Source: Sporolactobacillus putidus (GTDB taxonomy: Bacteria; Bacillota; Bacilli; Bacillales; Sporolactobacillaceae). From it: a stretch of DNA of 64,000 nucleotides. A model generated the notes under the pieces. It had not been told where the DNA came from, did not search any database, and saw only the letters and a list, made by a program, of their open reading frames with translations. Made by a program: the position numbers and the translations under genes. Of this stretch, positions 25,348-33,967 are shown one piece after another. The stretch's first letter is position 1; every line of letters begins with the position of its first letter. The stretch is from contig NZ_BMOK01000005.1 of NCBI RefSeq assembly GCF_014647035.1, positions 209,407 through 273,406 of the forward strand. The letters run 5' to 3'.

Positions 25348-27546
25348 TTATTTTCCGGCAGGCTGCATGCTGATGGCTCGGAGCACATTCTCCAAAATCT
25401 TCATGCCGATTCCTTCACCCATCGTCATAATCGACTCCGGATGAAATTGGACGGCGCTGATCGGCAGGCTGCGATGTTCAACAGCCATGATCACGTGGTC
25501 TTCCGTTTCGGCGACGGCGTTCAGTTCAGAAGGCAGCCGGCCGGCGCAGATCGAATGATAGCGGCCTGCCTTAAAGCGTCTCGGCACGTCTTTGAACAGT
25601 GAAGACCGACCGTCGTGAACCACGAAGGACGATTTTCCGTGTGCCGGGACGTCCAGTTCCTTAAGTTCGCCTCCGAAATAACGGACAATTCCTTGCAGAC
25701 CAAGACAGATTCCGAAGATCGGCAGATGGCGTTCCAGGCACAGGCGGATGGTTTCGTTCATGTGAAAACGGTCCGGTTCTCCGGGTCCGGGCGACAGAAC
25801 CACGAGATCGGCAGGTTCGCTGCCTTCCTCGATCAGTCTCCGTGCCGCAGGGCTCCGGCAAACAGTGACCTCAGCGCCGAGTGTTTGAAAATATCCGGAT
25901 AATGTATGGACAAAAGAATCCTCATGGTCTACAAACAGGAGACGGAGATGTTTTCCAGGCTGCACGCTGTCCGGCTCCTCCTTGTTCCCATGTTCAGACC
26001 GCCCGCTTGTTTCAAGCGCCTCCATCAGTGCTCCCGCCTTTGTCAGTGTTTCTTGTTCCTCATTTTCGGGAACAGAGTCGTAAAGCAGCGTCGCACCGAC
26101 ACGAATCTGAGCCATCCCTTTTTGTATGCGCAGACTTCTCAGGGTAAGCCCTGTGTTCAGGCTGCCGTCAAATCTGAACCAGCCGACGGCTCCGCCGTAC
26201 CAGCCCCGTGGTTTCTTTTCGTGTTTCTCGATCCAGTTCATGGCTTCCAGTTTCGGTGCTCCGGTAACGGTGACCGCCCACATGTGCGTGATAAAAGCAT
26301 CCAGAGCGTCAAAATCTTTTTTTAAGAGGCCCTTAATATGATCGACGGTGTGAAACAAATGCGAATAGGTTTCGACCTGGCGTCTGCCGATGACTTCAAC
26401 CGTCCCCGGTACACAAATCCGTGATTTGTCGTTCCTGTCCACATCGGTGCACATGGTCAGTTCAGATTCCTCTTTCACCGATCCGAGCAGTGCCTTGATC
26501 TGTTCGGCATCCTCGATGACCGAACCGCGGCGTTTGATTGTGCCGGAAATGGGGCAGGTTTCCACGGTTGCCCCATCGACCCGGACAAACATTTCCGGAG
26601 AACAGCCGACCAGAAATTCTTCTTCGTTCAAATGAATGAGAAAACCATAGGGGCTCGGATTGATTTCCTGAAGACGGCGAAAAACGTTTGATGGACGGCT
26701 TTTGCATGGCCGGGACAGTAAACGGCTGGGTACTACTTCAAACAGGTCGCCTTTTTTAAATGCGACTTTTGCCTGCCGGACCATCTCGGCATAGTCACCT
26801 TTCTTGTCGGCAAAAGCTGCGGACGCGCGGCTGTCGCCGTTTGGATAGAAAGGAAACCGTCTCCCGTCACGAGCCAGACCTTCCGTTGTCCGCTTTTTGT
26901 AACTGAATTCATAAGAAAGCTGGTAGGCCTCGGTTTTCTCTCGGTCCACAACAAACAGCTCATCGGGCAGGTACAGCTGCAAGTCGTTTTGCTTCGCATC
27001 TCGTTCTTTACACATCGGTAATTGTTCAAATTGAAAGATTAAATCAAAACCGAAAGCGCCGTACAGTCCGAGAAATTCATCATCAATATGGAAAAGCCGG
27101 CGAATCTGCCGCAGCAAGGTAAAAATGGAGGGACGGCGTGTCCGGTTTTCTTCCTTAATCACCTCATCACGGTCTGTCCGGACAGTTCCGGATAATTCCG
27201 TGTCACCGTTTTTTTCAAAGACTAATGCCGGGTGGTTTAAACATTCGACCAAATAAGCCAGAATTACTTTTCCACGTTCATTCAATGCATGGATATGAAA
27301 GGTGTTTTCTTTGGCCGTGAGTTCCAAAGGGGGATTGATAAAGCCGATATCCCATCTGGAATAACGGCCGGGGAATTTATAAGTGCTGGAAAAAAGCGCA
27401 CCCTTGTGATCATCGAGCTGACTCAGCAAGAGTGAAACGGGTTTGTCCGCCGGGCAGGATAACTGGCTGCGGGCGATGCGCAGACCTTCGCTTGTTGTGT
27501 AAAAAGTAGACCCCTGTGAGGCGTTAACACCGGATAAAAGACTCAA
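25348..27546 (-). CDS. trpE(G): Fused anthranilate synthase TrpE(G): aminase plus glutamine amidotransferase
   Basis: First committed enzyme of tryptophan synthesis, chorismate plus glutamine to anthranilate. Residues about 1-510 are a chorismate-binding TrpE domain, with VGCSPEMFVRVDGATVETCP, PISGTIKRRG and the ELTMCTDVDRND metal region. Residues about 535-730 are a class I glutaminase with nucleophile motif FGICLGLQG and QFHPESIMT. The one-chain form is known mainly from rhizobia and Azospirillum and is unusual in Firmicutes. I start at TTG 27546 (GGGAGG eight bases upstream; 732 residues); the frame to 27633 runs through the leader. It is not beside other trp genes. Confidence 0.92.
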   Translation of the reverse strand: MSLLSGVNASQGSTFYTTSEGLRIARSQLSCPADKPVSLLLSQLDDHKGALFSSTYKFPGRYSRWDIGFINPPLELTAKENTFHIHALNERGKVILAYLVECLNHPALVFEKNGDTELSGTVRTDRDEVIKEENRTRRPSIFTLLRQIRRLFHIDDEFLGLYGAFGFDLIFQFEQLPMCKERDAKQNDLQLYLPDELFVVDREKTEAYQLSYEFSYKKRTTEGLARDGRRFPFYPNGDSRASAAFADKKGDYAEMVRQAKVAFKKGDLFEVVPSRLLSRPCKSRPSNVFRRLQEINPSPYGFLIHLNEEEFLVGCSPEMFVRVDGATVETCPISGTIKRRGSVIEDAEQIKALLGSVKEESELTMCTDVDRNDKSRICVPGTVEVIGRRQVETYSHLFHTVDHIKGLLKKDFDALDAFITHMWAVTVTGAPKLEAMNWIEKHEKKPRGWYGGAVGWFRFDGSLNTGLTLRSLRIQKGMAQIRVGATLLYDSVPENEEQETLTKAGALMEALETSGRSEHGNKEEPDSVQPGKHLRLLFVDHEDSFVHTLSGYFQTLGAEVTVCRSPAARRLIEEGSEPADLVVLSPGPGEPDRFHMNETIRLCLERHLPIFGICLGLQGIVRYFGGELKELDVPAHGKSSFVVHDGRSSLFKDVPRRFKAGRYHSICAGRLPSELNAVAETEDHVIMAVEHRSLPISAVQFHPESIMTMGEGIGMKILENVLRAISMQPAGK

Positions 27547-27560
27547 CAAAAAGACCTCCC

Positions 27561-27592
27561 GTATAAATAAATTATACAGAAGAGCAATTCTG
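27561..27592 (-). promoter_or_regulatory. Hairpins next to the trpE(G) ribosome site
   Basis: On the minus strand CAGAA/TTCTG (27577-27592) and GTATAA/TTATAC (27561-27577) form two adjoining hairpins just before GGGAGG (27555-27560). The first contains TGCTCTTCT, complementary to nine bases of the NAG run upstream. Confidence 0.4.
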
Positions 27593-27639
27593 ATTCGGAA
27601 TCGAAAAATGAGCGGCTCCCGCCGGAATCCCATTAATCT

Positions 27640-27694
27640 CTTAAACTTTTCTTCTCTCAGGCTCTGCTCTTCTTTGCTCTGCTCAACTTGACTG
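27640..27694 (-). promoter_or_regulatory. TRAP (MtrB) binding site: eleven NAG triplets in trpE(G) leader
   Basis: Read on the minus strand, NAG triplets begin at 27694, 89, 84, 79, 74, 69, 64, 58, 53, 48 and 42: CAG, AAG, GAG, GAG, AAG, GAG, GAG, GAG, AAG, AAG, AAG, with 2- or 3-base spacers throughout. TRAP is an 11-mer ring whose subunits each bind one (G/U)AG; eleven regularly spaced triplets before a tryptophan gene is its hallmark. The core six with five GAG are the strongest; outer AAG and CAG units would bind weakly. The mtrB gene is not in this window. Confidence 0.75.
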
Positions 27695-27704
27695 TGCTTT
27701 TTTC

Positions 27705-27733
27705 ATCATACAGGGAAAATAAAAAAAATTCAA
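27705..27733 (-). promoter_or_regulatory. Sigma-A promoter of trpE(G)
   Basis: On the minus strand TTGAAT (27733-27728), 17 bases, TATGAT (27710-27705). Transcription would start near 27698, so the NAG run begins almost at the RNA 5' end. Confidence 0.8.
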
Positions 27734-27961
27734 TTAGAAAAGTTACTAATGATCGGGAGGGATAGCTGTCCGATCACGATTGACACATTTTGAACCACGC
27801 GATGGGTACAGGGACGGGAAGAGCGGCTAAACCGGACCCATTCGAGTGTCCGGCATAATAGAAGAATAAACGATGAGAAATAAAAACGCTGTCGTATGCT
27901 GGAAATTACCCGGGAAATTTTGCGGGAGATTAAGCCGGCTGCACAGCTTTTATAAAAACTG
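27734..27961. other. Intergenic stretch between trpE(G) and kimA promoters
   Basis: Divergent control region. No supported gene; a 34-codon frame near 27872 lacks a good ribosome site. Confidence 0.4.
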
Positions 27962-27990
27962 TTGCATCTTTTATATCATTAGCATACAAT
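27962..27990 (+). promoter_or_regulatory. Sigma-A promoter of kimA
   Basis: TTGCAT (27962-27967), 17 bases, TACAAT (27985-27990). Gives a leader of roughly 210 bases. Confidence 0.75.
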
Positions 27991-28018
27991 CAGAATGCAT
28001 GAAAGGGCATGGCTTTTG

Positions 28019-28139
28019 ATCGTTGAGTAAACGTTCATACAAGCTCAATTGAAACGATTTTTGGACTATAGAACAGATACAAAAAGTGACAGGCTTTCGG
28101 GTGGAATCGGAAATTTTCCGCTTTGAGCCTTTTCTTTTT
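28019..28139 (+). promoter_or_regulatory. Structured kimA leader with terminator-like hairpin; class unknown
   Basis: First a long hairpin: ATCGTTGAG (28019-28027) against CTCAATTGAAACGAT (28044-28058). Then GGCT...GTGGAA (28092 on) against TTCCGC...AGCC (to 28129), followed by TTTTCTTTTT: an intrinsic terminator about 70 bases before the kimA start. A terminator inside a leader implies conditional read-through. B. subtilis kimA (ydaO) is governed by a c-di-AMP riboswitch, but I do not recognise the conserved ydaO motifs here. Confidence 0.55.
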
Positions 28140-28208
28140 GGGCTTCAAATTCGATCCGGGCCAAATCATCAATTCATGTAAACCCAAATGTATGAAGGTG
28201 ATGATGCA

Positions 28209-30041
28209 ATGTTTGCGAAAATGAAAAGAATGCTGATCGGCAGGCCTCTCAAATCAAATGAAATCCACAGTCAGAAGCTGAATAAATTGAAGGCGCTGGC
28301 TGTTTTATCGTCCGATGCGCTTTCATCGGTTGCCTATGGGCCTGAACAAATCCTGATCGTGCTGGTTGTGGCTGGCGGGGCTGCGTTATGGTATGCACTG
28401 CCGATTTCACTCGGAGTGCTCGTCCTTTTGGTTGCTCTTATTCTATCTTATCGCCAGATTATTTTTGCCTATCCTCAGGGCGGAGGAGCCTATATGGTTT
28501 CAAAAGAGAATTTGGGCGTGAATTTCGGCCTGACAGCCGGAGGATCGCTGCTTGTTGACTATATTTTGACGGTTGCCGTCAGTGTCTCGGCAGGGACGGA
28601 CGCGATCACCTCTGCATTCCCGGCGCTCCGTGCCTATAATGTTACAGTTGCCGTCGTTATTGTTGTTATTATTACGATCCTGAACCTGCGCGGATTGACC
28701 GATTCGGCAACGCTGCTTTCTTATCCTGTCTACTTTTTCGTTGTCATGATGGTTCTTGTTATTGGCGCGGGTGTTTTCGGCGCGCTTACCGGTCAGACGA
28801 CTCCGGTTCATCCGCACACGCCAATCGGCACCCCAGTCATAGGGGTCAGCCTCTTTCTGCTGCTGCGCGCCTTTTCATCGGGATGTTCTGCATTGACCGG
28901 CGTTGAGGCGATTTCGAACGCGATTCCGAGCTTCAAGGACCCGGCCCCGAAAAACGCGGCGAAAACTTTACTGATGATGGGCGGGATACTGGCTTTTCTT
29001 CTCGCAGGAACGGTCTTCCTATCTTATTGGTACGGGATCCGGCCGATGAGCGATCAAACCGTGCTGTCTCAGCTTGGAGGGACGCTTTTCGGCCGCAACA
29101 TTTTTTACTATATGATTCAGGTTTCCACGGCACTTATTTTGGTCCTTGCCGCCAACACGGGATATTCTGCATTTCCGATGCTCGCCTATAATCTGGCTAA
29201 CGACAAGTACATGCCGCGCCCGTTTAAAATAAAGGGAGACCGTCTGGGCTATTCAAACGGAATTATCACGCTGGGTGTGATGTCAATCTTGCTGATCATC
29301 ATTTTCAGCGGAAAAACCGAGAATCTGATTCCCCTTTATGCGGTCGGTGTATTTATTCCATTTTCACTATCTCAGACCGGAATGATTGTACACTGGATCC
29401 GTGAACGGCCCAAGGGCTGGACGGGCAGACTGTTCATCAATCTAACCGGGGCCTTGATCTGCTACCTGATCCTGATCATTTTCTTTCTGACTAAGTTTGG
29501 GCAGATCTGGCCGGTTTTAATCTTTCTTCCCATTGTCATCTTCATTTTTCATAAGATACATCAGCACTATATGCTGGTCGCCGAACAGCTTCGTCTTGAT
29601 CTGTCGATCCCGCTCCGATCGGTTCGCACGACGGACAACATCATTGTCGTACCGGTTGCCGGAATAACCAAAGTTGTCGAACAATCCCTGACTTATGCCA
29701 AATCGTTGTCCAAAAATGTGATTGCCGTCTATGTCGGAGACAGTCCCCAGGCTATCTCAAAAATGGAGAACGAATGGAATCAATGGAATACGGGCATCCG
29801 CCTGGTGACTCTGCATTCCCTTTATCGCAGCATCATCAGCCCGCTGGATAAATTTATTGACACAGTAAAATGGAAGGCGGACCAGACGGGAGCAACGGTT
29901 ACGGTTGTTTTCCCGCAGTTCTATACAAAAAAATGGTGGCAGAATTTCCTTCACAACCAATCCGGAACGCTGATCAAGGCAAGTCTGATCAGACTTGCCG
30001 ATGTCGTAATTGCCACTGTCCCTTATCATTTTAAAAAATAA
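28209..30041 (+). CDS. kimA: KimA-type high-affinity potassium importer (APC superfamily)
   Basis: 610-residue membrane protein of the KUP/KimA branch of the APC superfamily. The N-terminus RPLKSNEIHSQKLNKLKALA and SSDALSSVAYGPEQIL are typical of B. subtilis KimA (YdaO), a K+/H+ symporter made at low potassium and inhibited by c-di-AMP. About twelve helices are followed by a cytosolic USP-like domain (from about residue 475, NIIVVPVAGITKVVEQSLTY). ATG 28209 has AAGGTG upstream. A single-gene unit with its own promoter, leader hairpins and terminator. Some annotations call this family an amino-acid permease; the USP tail and N-terminus favour potassium. Confidence 0.9.
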   Translation: MFAKMKRMLIGRPLKSNEIHSQKLNKLKALAVLSSDALSSVAYGPEQILIVLVVAGGAALWYALPISLGVLVLLVALILSYRQIIFAYPQGGGAYMVSKENLGVNFGLTAGGSLLVDYILTVAVSVSAGTDAITSAFPALRAYNVTVAVVIVVIITILNLRGLTDSATLLSYPVYFFVVMMVLVIGAGVFGALTGQTTPVHPHTPIGTPVIGVSLFLLLRAFSSGCSALTGVEAISNAIPSFKDPAPKNAAKTLLMMGGILAFLLAGTVFLSYWYGIRPMSDQTVLSQLGGTLFGRNIFYYMIQVSTALILVLAANTGYSAFPMLAYNLANDKYMPRPFKIKGDRLGYSNGIITLGVMSILLIIIFSGKTENLIPLYAVGVFIPFSLSQTGMIVHWIRERPKGWTGRLFINLTGALICYLILIIFFLTKFGQIWPVLIFLPIVIFIFHKIHQHYMLVAEQLRLDLSIPLRSVRTTDNIIVVPVAGITKVVEQSLTYAKSLSKNVIAVYVGDSPQAISKMENEWNQWNTGIRLVTLHSLYRSIISPLDKFIDTVKWKADQTGATVTVVFPQFYTKKWWQNFLHNQSGTLIKASLIRLADVVIATVPYHFKK

Positions 30042-30057
30042 TAGCGTATGATCCGAT

Positions 30058-30092
30058 AAACCGTTTGCGATGATAGCGAACGGTTTTGTATT
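30058..30092 (+). terminator. Terminator of kimA
   Basis: AAACCGTTTGC pairs with GCGAACGGTTT around GATGATA, then a T-rich tract. Confidence 0.85.
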
Positions 30093-30118
30093 TTAGCTTT
30101 GCATTCCGCCTTTCCTCA

Positions 30119-30134
30119 TTAAGCAATTCTTAAG
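30119..30134 (+). promoter_or_regulatory. Direct repeat, candidate response-regulator box
   Basis: TTAAG at 30119 and again at 30130, one helical turn apart, 11 bases before a possible -10 (TAAACT, 30145-30150). OmpR-family regulators bind such tandem repeats in place of a -35. Confidence 0.45.
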
Positions 30135-30202
30135 AAAATGCTCCTAAACTATCACCAGGAGATTTTTCAACCATTTGAAATAAATGAGGGGGAGCACCAG
30201 GC

Positions 30203-31237
30203 ATGAAGAAGGGCTGGCTGATCATAATTGCAGTGATTATTGTTGTCGGAGGGGGGGCATTCTGGTTTCTGAACAGGAACCAATCGGCTCAGGCGCAGAT
30301 GATTATTCCGACGGCAGTCGTTCAAAAAGGTTCAATTTCATCGGACGTTACAGGATCGGGAGATTTAACGCCTGCTGTCGATGAAGATATCGTAATTGGT
30401 TCAGGCGATGCATCTAAAACCGTTTCCTCTGTTAATACAGCAAACAACGCAACGGTCAAAAAAGGGGATACACTGGTTACTTATACAGACGGGACGACAC
30501 TGACCGCACCGGATAACGGAACCATTTCCAACCTGAATCTGTTTGCCGGAGATCGGGCAGCCGCTGGAAAGGTGATTGCTCATTTAACGAATTACAACAA
30601 CCTGAATATGGTCGCTCAGGTTGATGAACTGGATATCCCGAAATTAAAAGACGGACAAGCTGTGACGGTGACCGTCAATGCTTACCCGAATCAGAAATTT
30701 GCCGGAACCGTCACTTCGATTGCCAATGCGGGAACGGATACGAATGGCGTAGCGACGTTTAATGTGACGATTCAAATGGCTAATTCAACCGGATTGAAAG
30801 CGGGAATGACGGCAACGGCGGACGTTGTCATTCAGAAAAAAGACAACACACTTTACGTTCCTTCAGGAGCGGTACATCAACAGGGAGGTCAGTCCTTTGT
30901 TTATGCATCAGCGGCATCTTCTTCAGACAGCAGCACTGCCGGCGGTTCATACGGCAGCCGTATGAACCGCATTGATCACCAGCTTGGCAATCGGGTGAGC
31001 GTGACAACGGGGCTGCACAATGATCAATCGATTGAAATCTTGTCAGGATTGCAGGAAGGCGAGGTTGTGCAGCTTCCGGCGATTACCCGGGCAACAATTA
31101 ATGCGGCTGTGAACGGACAGCAGTTTGGCGGCATGTACGGCGGCAACGGTCTGTTTGGCGGTATGGGCGGCAATCGCGGCGGCGGATTTAAGCGCGGACA
31201 AGGACAAAGGGCTAACGGGGGAGGCAACCAGCAATGA
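30203..31237 (+). CDS. Membrane-fusion / efflux adaptor subunit (MacA, YknX-like)
   Basis: 344-residue adaptor with one N-terminal membrane anchor (WLIIIAVIIVVGGGAFWFL), a lipoyl-like hybrid motif (DTLVTYTDGTTLTAPDNGTI), a beta-barrel part (GQAVTVTVNAYPNQKFAGTV) and a membrane-proximal end. In Firmicutes such proteins link the ABC ATPase and MacB-like permease to the outside. The coiled-coil hairpin is very short or missing, as expected without an outer membrane. The C-terminal 45 residues are rich in Gly, Asn and Arg (GGMYGGNGLFGGMGG), probably disordered. Overlaps the ATPase gene by four bases. Confidence 0.9.
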   Translation: MKKGWLIIIAVIIVVGGGAFWFLNRNQSAQAQMIIPTAVVQKGSISSDVTGSGDLTPAVDEDIVIGSGDASKTVSSVNTANNATVKKGDTLVTYTDGTTLTAPDNGTISNLNLFAGDRAAAGKVIAHLTNYNNLNMVAQVDELDIPKLKDGQAVTVTVNAYPNQKFAGTVTSIANAGTDTNGVATFNVTIQMANSTGLKAGMTATADVVIQKKDNTLYVPSGAVHQQGGQSFVYASAASSSDSSTAGGSYGSRMNRIDHQLGNRVSVTTGLHNDQSIEILSGLQEGEVVQLPAITRATINAAVNGQQFGGMYGGNGLFGGMGGNRGGGFKRGQGQRANGGGNQQ

Positions 31238-31923
31238 CAGAGACCATGATCTCCTTGAAGAAGATCGAGAAAACGTACAAAATGGGCCAAAATACGGTCC
31301 ATGCCCTGGACCATGTCAGCCTGTCGATTGAAGAGGGAGATTTTGTCTCCATTGTCGGTCCTTCCGGGTCGGGAAAATCGACACTGATGAACACAATGGG
31401 CTGCCTGGATCATCCGGACTCCGGCGAATATGTGCTTGGCGGAAGCCATGTCGACAGCCTGAAAGATTGGCAGCTGGCGGACATCCGCAACCAGAAGATC
31501 GGTTTCATTTTTCAAAACTTCAATTTGCTTGGCAAACTGACCGCACTGGAAAATGTCGAACTGCCGCTGATTTATCGTGGAACAAAAGCAAAGGAAAGAA
31601 GGGAACAGGCTATGGCGAGTCTCGCTCAGGTCGGTATCGAAGAACGTGCGGAACATCTTCCGAATCAGCTTTCTGGAGGCCAGCAGCAGCGTGTTGCCAT
31701 AGCACGGGCGCTTGTCGGACAGCCGTCCATCCTTCTCGCTGACGAACCGACTGGCGCGCTCGACAGCCGGACGAGCGAAGAAATTATGGATCTTTTGATC
31801 GCGTTGAATAAAGAAGGGCGCACGATCATTTTAATCACACACGATTTGCATGTCGCTAGAAAAGCGAAACGAACGGTCAGCATCAGCGACGGCAAACTGT
31901 ACGAAGGTGAGCATGTCTTATGA
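31234..31923 (+). CDS. ABC transporter ATP-binding protein (MacB/YknY/LolD type)
   Basis: 229-residue ATPase. Walker A is GPSGSGKST, signature [15 protein letters not shown], Walker [13 protein letters not shown], switch His in LITHD. The LolD/MacB group works with FtsX-type permeases. Four-base overlaps on both sides tie it to the adaptor and permease genes. In B. subtilis yknWXYZ this system protects against the SdpC toxin; the same role here would be inference. Confidence 0.94.
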   Translation: MTETMISLKKIEKTYKMGQNTVHALDHVSLSIEEGDFVSIVGPSGSGKSTLMNTMGCLDHPDSGEYVLGGSHVDSLKDWQLADIRNQKIGFIFQNFNLLGKLTALENVELPLIYRGTKAKERREQAMASLAQVGIEERAEHLPNQLSGGQQQRVAIARALVGQPSILLADEPTGALDSRTSEEIMDLLIALNKEGRTIILITHDLHVARKAKRTVSISDGKLYEGEHVL

Positions 31924-33083
31924 ACCTACTCACTTCAATTAACATGGCACTCCGCAATATACGCGCAAATAAAACCCGGGCTTTTCTGACGATGCTGGGT
32001 ATTATAATTGGGGTATCATCGGTCATTGTGCTTGTTGCCATCGGTCAGGGATCGAGCAAGTCCGTAGCCGACAGTGTCAACAGTCTGGGAACAAATCTCA
32101 TTACGGTCAACATCATGAACACGGATACGCCCTATACAATGGATGATATCGGGCAGGTTCAAAAAGTCTACGGCGTGAAAAGTATATCTCCCGTCCTCAC
32201 CGGCCGTGTGACGGTACAAAACGGGAGTACGTCGACTCAGGTCGCTCTGACCGGAACGAACGCTGATTATCTGACAACCCGGCAGCTTTCAGTGGGTGAC
32301 GGACGTTTTATCTCAACGATTGACGATCAATACCGTCAAAAAGAGGTCGTTCTCGGAAGCCAGGTTGCTCAGACACTATTCGGCAGCGCATCCCCTGTCA
32401 ATCAAAGTGTTCTTATTAACGGTAATCGGTATAACGTCATCGGCGTCCTGAATACGAAAGGCGGATCGATGGGACAGAGCAGCGATCAATCGGTGTTCAT
32501 TCCGTTTTCCACGGCACAGAGACTCCTGCAGACCACCCATATCACGCAGTTTTATGCTCAGGCCGACAATCAGCAGGATGTCAATATAGCGATGGCGGGG
32601 ATCCAGAGAGCGGTAGGGCAGGTATACAGCAATACGGATGATTACACAGTCATCAATCAGCAGGATGTCATGAACGCGATGGATTCTGTCACACAGACGA
32701 TGACTATGCTCCTTGGAGGTATCGCAGGCATTTCGCTGCTTGTCGGCGGTATCGGGATCATGAATATCATGTTTGTATCGGTAACGGAACGGACGAGGGA
32801 AATCGGTATTCGGAAAGCGATCGGCGCCAAGAGGCGGGATATCCTCCTGCAGTTTCTGATTGAATCCACGGTGCTCAGTATGATCGGCGGGCTTTGCGGT
32901 GTGGCCATCGGGCTTCTCGCAGGCTGGATCTACACGACCGTGACAGGAGGACTCGCGGTATATTCGATAACGGTCATCGTGTTTGCCTTCCTGTTTTCAG
33001 CACTCATCGGCATTATCTTCGGTGTCTTCCCGGCTAACAAGGCATCGAAACTGAGCCCGATTGAAGCTCTGCGATTCGAATAA
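31920..33083 (+). CDS. ABC transporter permease (MacB/YknZ type, FtsX domain)
   Basis: 387-residue permease: N-terminal cytosolic helix [20 protein letters not shown], first membrane helix ([14 protein letters not shown]), a large extracytoplasmic MacB-PCD domain (about 45-265), then three FtsX helices with [21 protein letters not shown] and the end [11 protein letters not shown]. All are standard. Completes the adaptor-ATPase-permease set and precedes the two-component genes, which probably sense its substrate and control it. Confidence 0.94.
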   Translation: MNLLTSINMALRNIRANKTRAFLTMLGIIIGVSSVIVLVAIGQGSSKSVADSVNSLGTNLITVNIMNTDTPYTMDDIGQVQKVYGVKSISPVLTGRVTVQNGSTSTQVALTGTNADYLTTRQLSVGDGRFISTIDDQYRQKEVVLGSQVAQTLFGSASPVNQSVLINGNRYNVIGVLNTKGGSMGQSSDQSVFIPFSTAQRLLQTTHITQFYAQADNQQDVNIAMAGIQRAVGQVYSNTDDYTVINQQDVMNAMDSVTQTMTMLLGGIAGISLLVGGIGIMNIMFVSVTERTREIGIRKAIGAKRRDILLQFLIESTVLSMIGGLCGVAIGLLAGWIYTTVTGGLAVYSITVIVFAFLFSALIGIIFGVFPANKASKLSPIEALRFE

Positions 33084-33167
33084 AACGAAAATCGCATTAT
33101 GAGATTTTCAAAACTTTTAAAACGGCACAGCAACGTGTAAAATAAAGGGATTACATCAGGAGAACAG

Positions 33168-33281
33168 ATGGACATACTTAGCCAAAGTCCCTTTTTAAAC
33201 GAAGCTGCAGGGAAAAAGATAATTAACGTCTTTTTTCACAAAAGTACACGATCATTTGGTTGGAGAAGGAAGGCTGAATAA
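33168..33281 (+). CDS. Possible 37-residue peptide upstream of the response regulator
   Basis: A short frame starting at ATG 33168 with CAGGAGA six bases upstream; it ends in TAA one base before the response-regulator ATG, a spacing suited to translational coupling. The product begins MDILSQSPFLNEAAGKK and ends in the basic stretch RSFGWRRKAE, giving a net positive charge. No signal peptide or known family. It could be a real small protein, a leader peptide, or a chance frame. Confidence 0.35.
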   Translation: MDILSQSPFLNEAAGKKIINVFFHKSTRSFGWRRKAE

Positions 33282-33282
33282 G

Positions 33283-33954
33283 ATGAGACTGCTTGCTGTT
33301 GAGGATAATCCGTCCTTGCTTGAAGAGATCGTGAAACTTCTTTCAGATGAGTACACGGTCGATTCGGCGGCAAACGGTGAAGACGCCCTGTACATGGCGG
33401 AACAGAATATTTATGATGCTTTGATTCTCGACGTCATGCTGCCCGAGATGGACGGTTTTGAAGTGACCAGACGGCTGCGTTCGGAAAAAATCACGACACC
33501 GGTCGTTTTTCTGACGGCCCGGGATGCTGTGGATGATCGGGTAAAAGGCCTGAATCTGGGCGGAGACGACTATATTGTCAAACCTTTTCAGAATCAGGAA
33601 TTGAAAGCGAGGATATCCGCCATCCTGCGCCGAAGTTCACCCATGACACTGGATCAGACACTGTGCTATAAGGGCATTGTGATCGACGAAAAGCATAAAC
33701 AAATCAAAATTGACGGAGAAGTAATCCCCTTTACGGTCAAACAATATGAGCTGCTGGAGTACCTGATTCATAATGCCGAACAGATTCTGACGCGTGAACA
33801 AATATTTGACAGAATCTGGGGCTTCGATTCCGATACCACGGTCGGTATCGTTGAAGTTTATGTTCACCAGCTTCGTAAAAAACTGAAAAAATATGGTTAT
33901 GACAAGGATATCCAAACGGTAAGAGGTATTGGGTATATGCTGTCGAATCAGTGA
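33283..33954 (+). CDS. OmpR-family response regulator
   Basis: 223 residues: receiver domain with acidic pocket VEDN, phosphoryl-acceptor Asp near residue 50 (ILDVMLPEMDG), conserved Lys in DDYIVKPF, then a winged-helix DNA-binding domain (FTVKQYELLEYLIHNAEQIL ... TVRGIGYML). I use ATG 33283 with AAGGAAGG upstream; the frame from TTG 33256 is too long. Its kinase follows 13 bases later. Likely targets are the adjacent efflux operon and itself. Confidence 0.94.
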   Translation: MRLLAVEDNPSLLEEIVKLLSDEYTVDSAANGEDALYMAEQNIYDALILDVMLPEMDGFEVTRRLRSEKITTPVVFLTARDAVDDRVKGLNLGGDDYIVKPFQNQELKARISAILRRSSPMTLDQTLCYKGIVIDEKHKQIKIDGEVIPFTVKQYELLEYLIHNAEQILTREQIFDRIWGFDSDTTVGIVEVYVHQLRKKLKKYGYDKDIQTVRGIGYMLSNQ

Positions 33955-33967
33955 GCGGGATCAGTCC

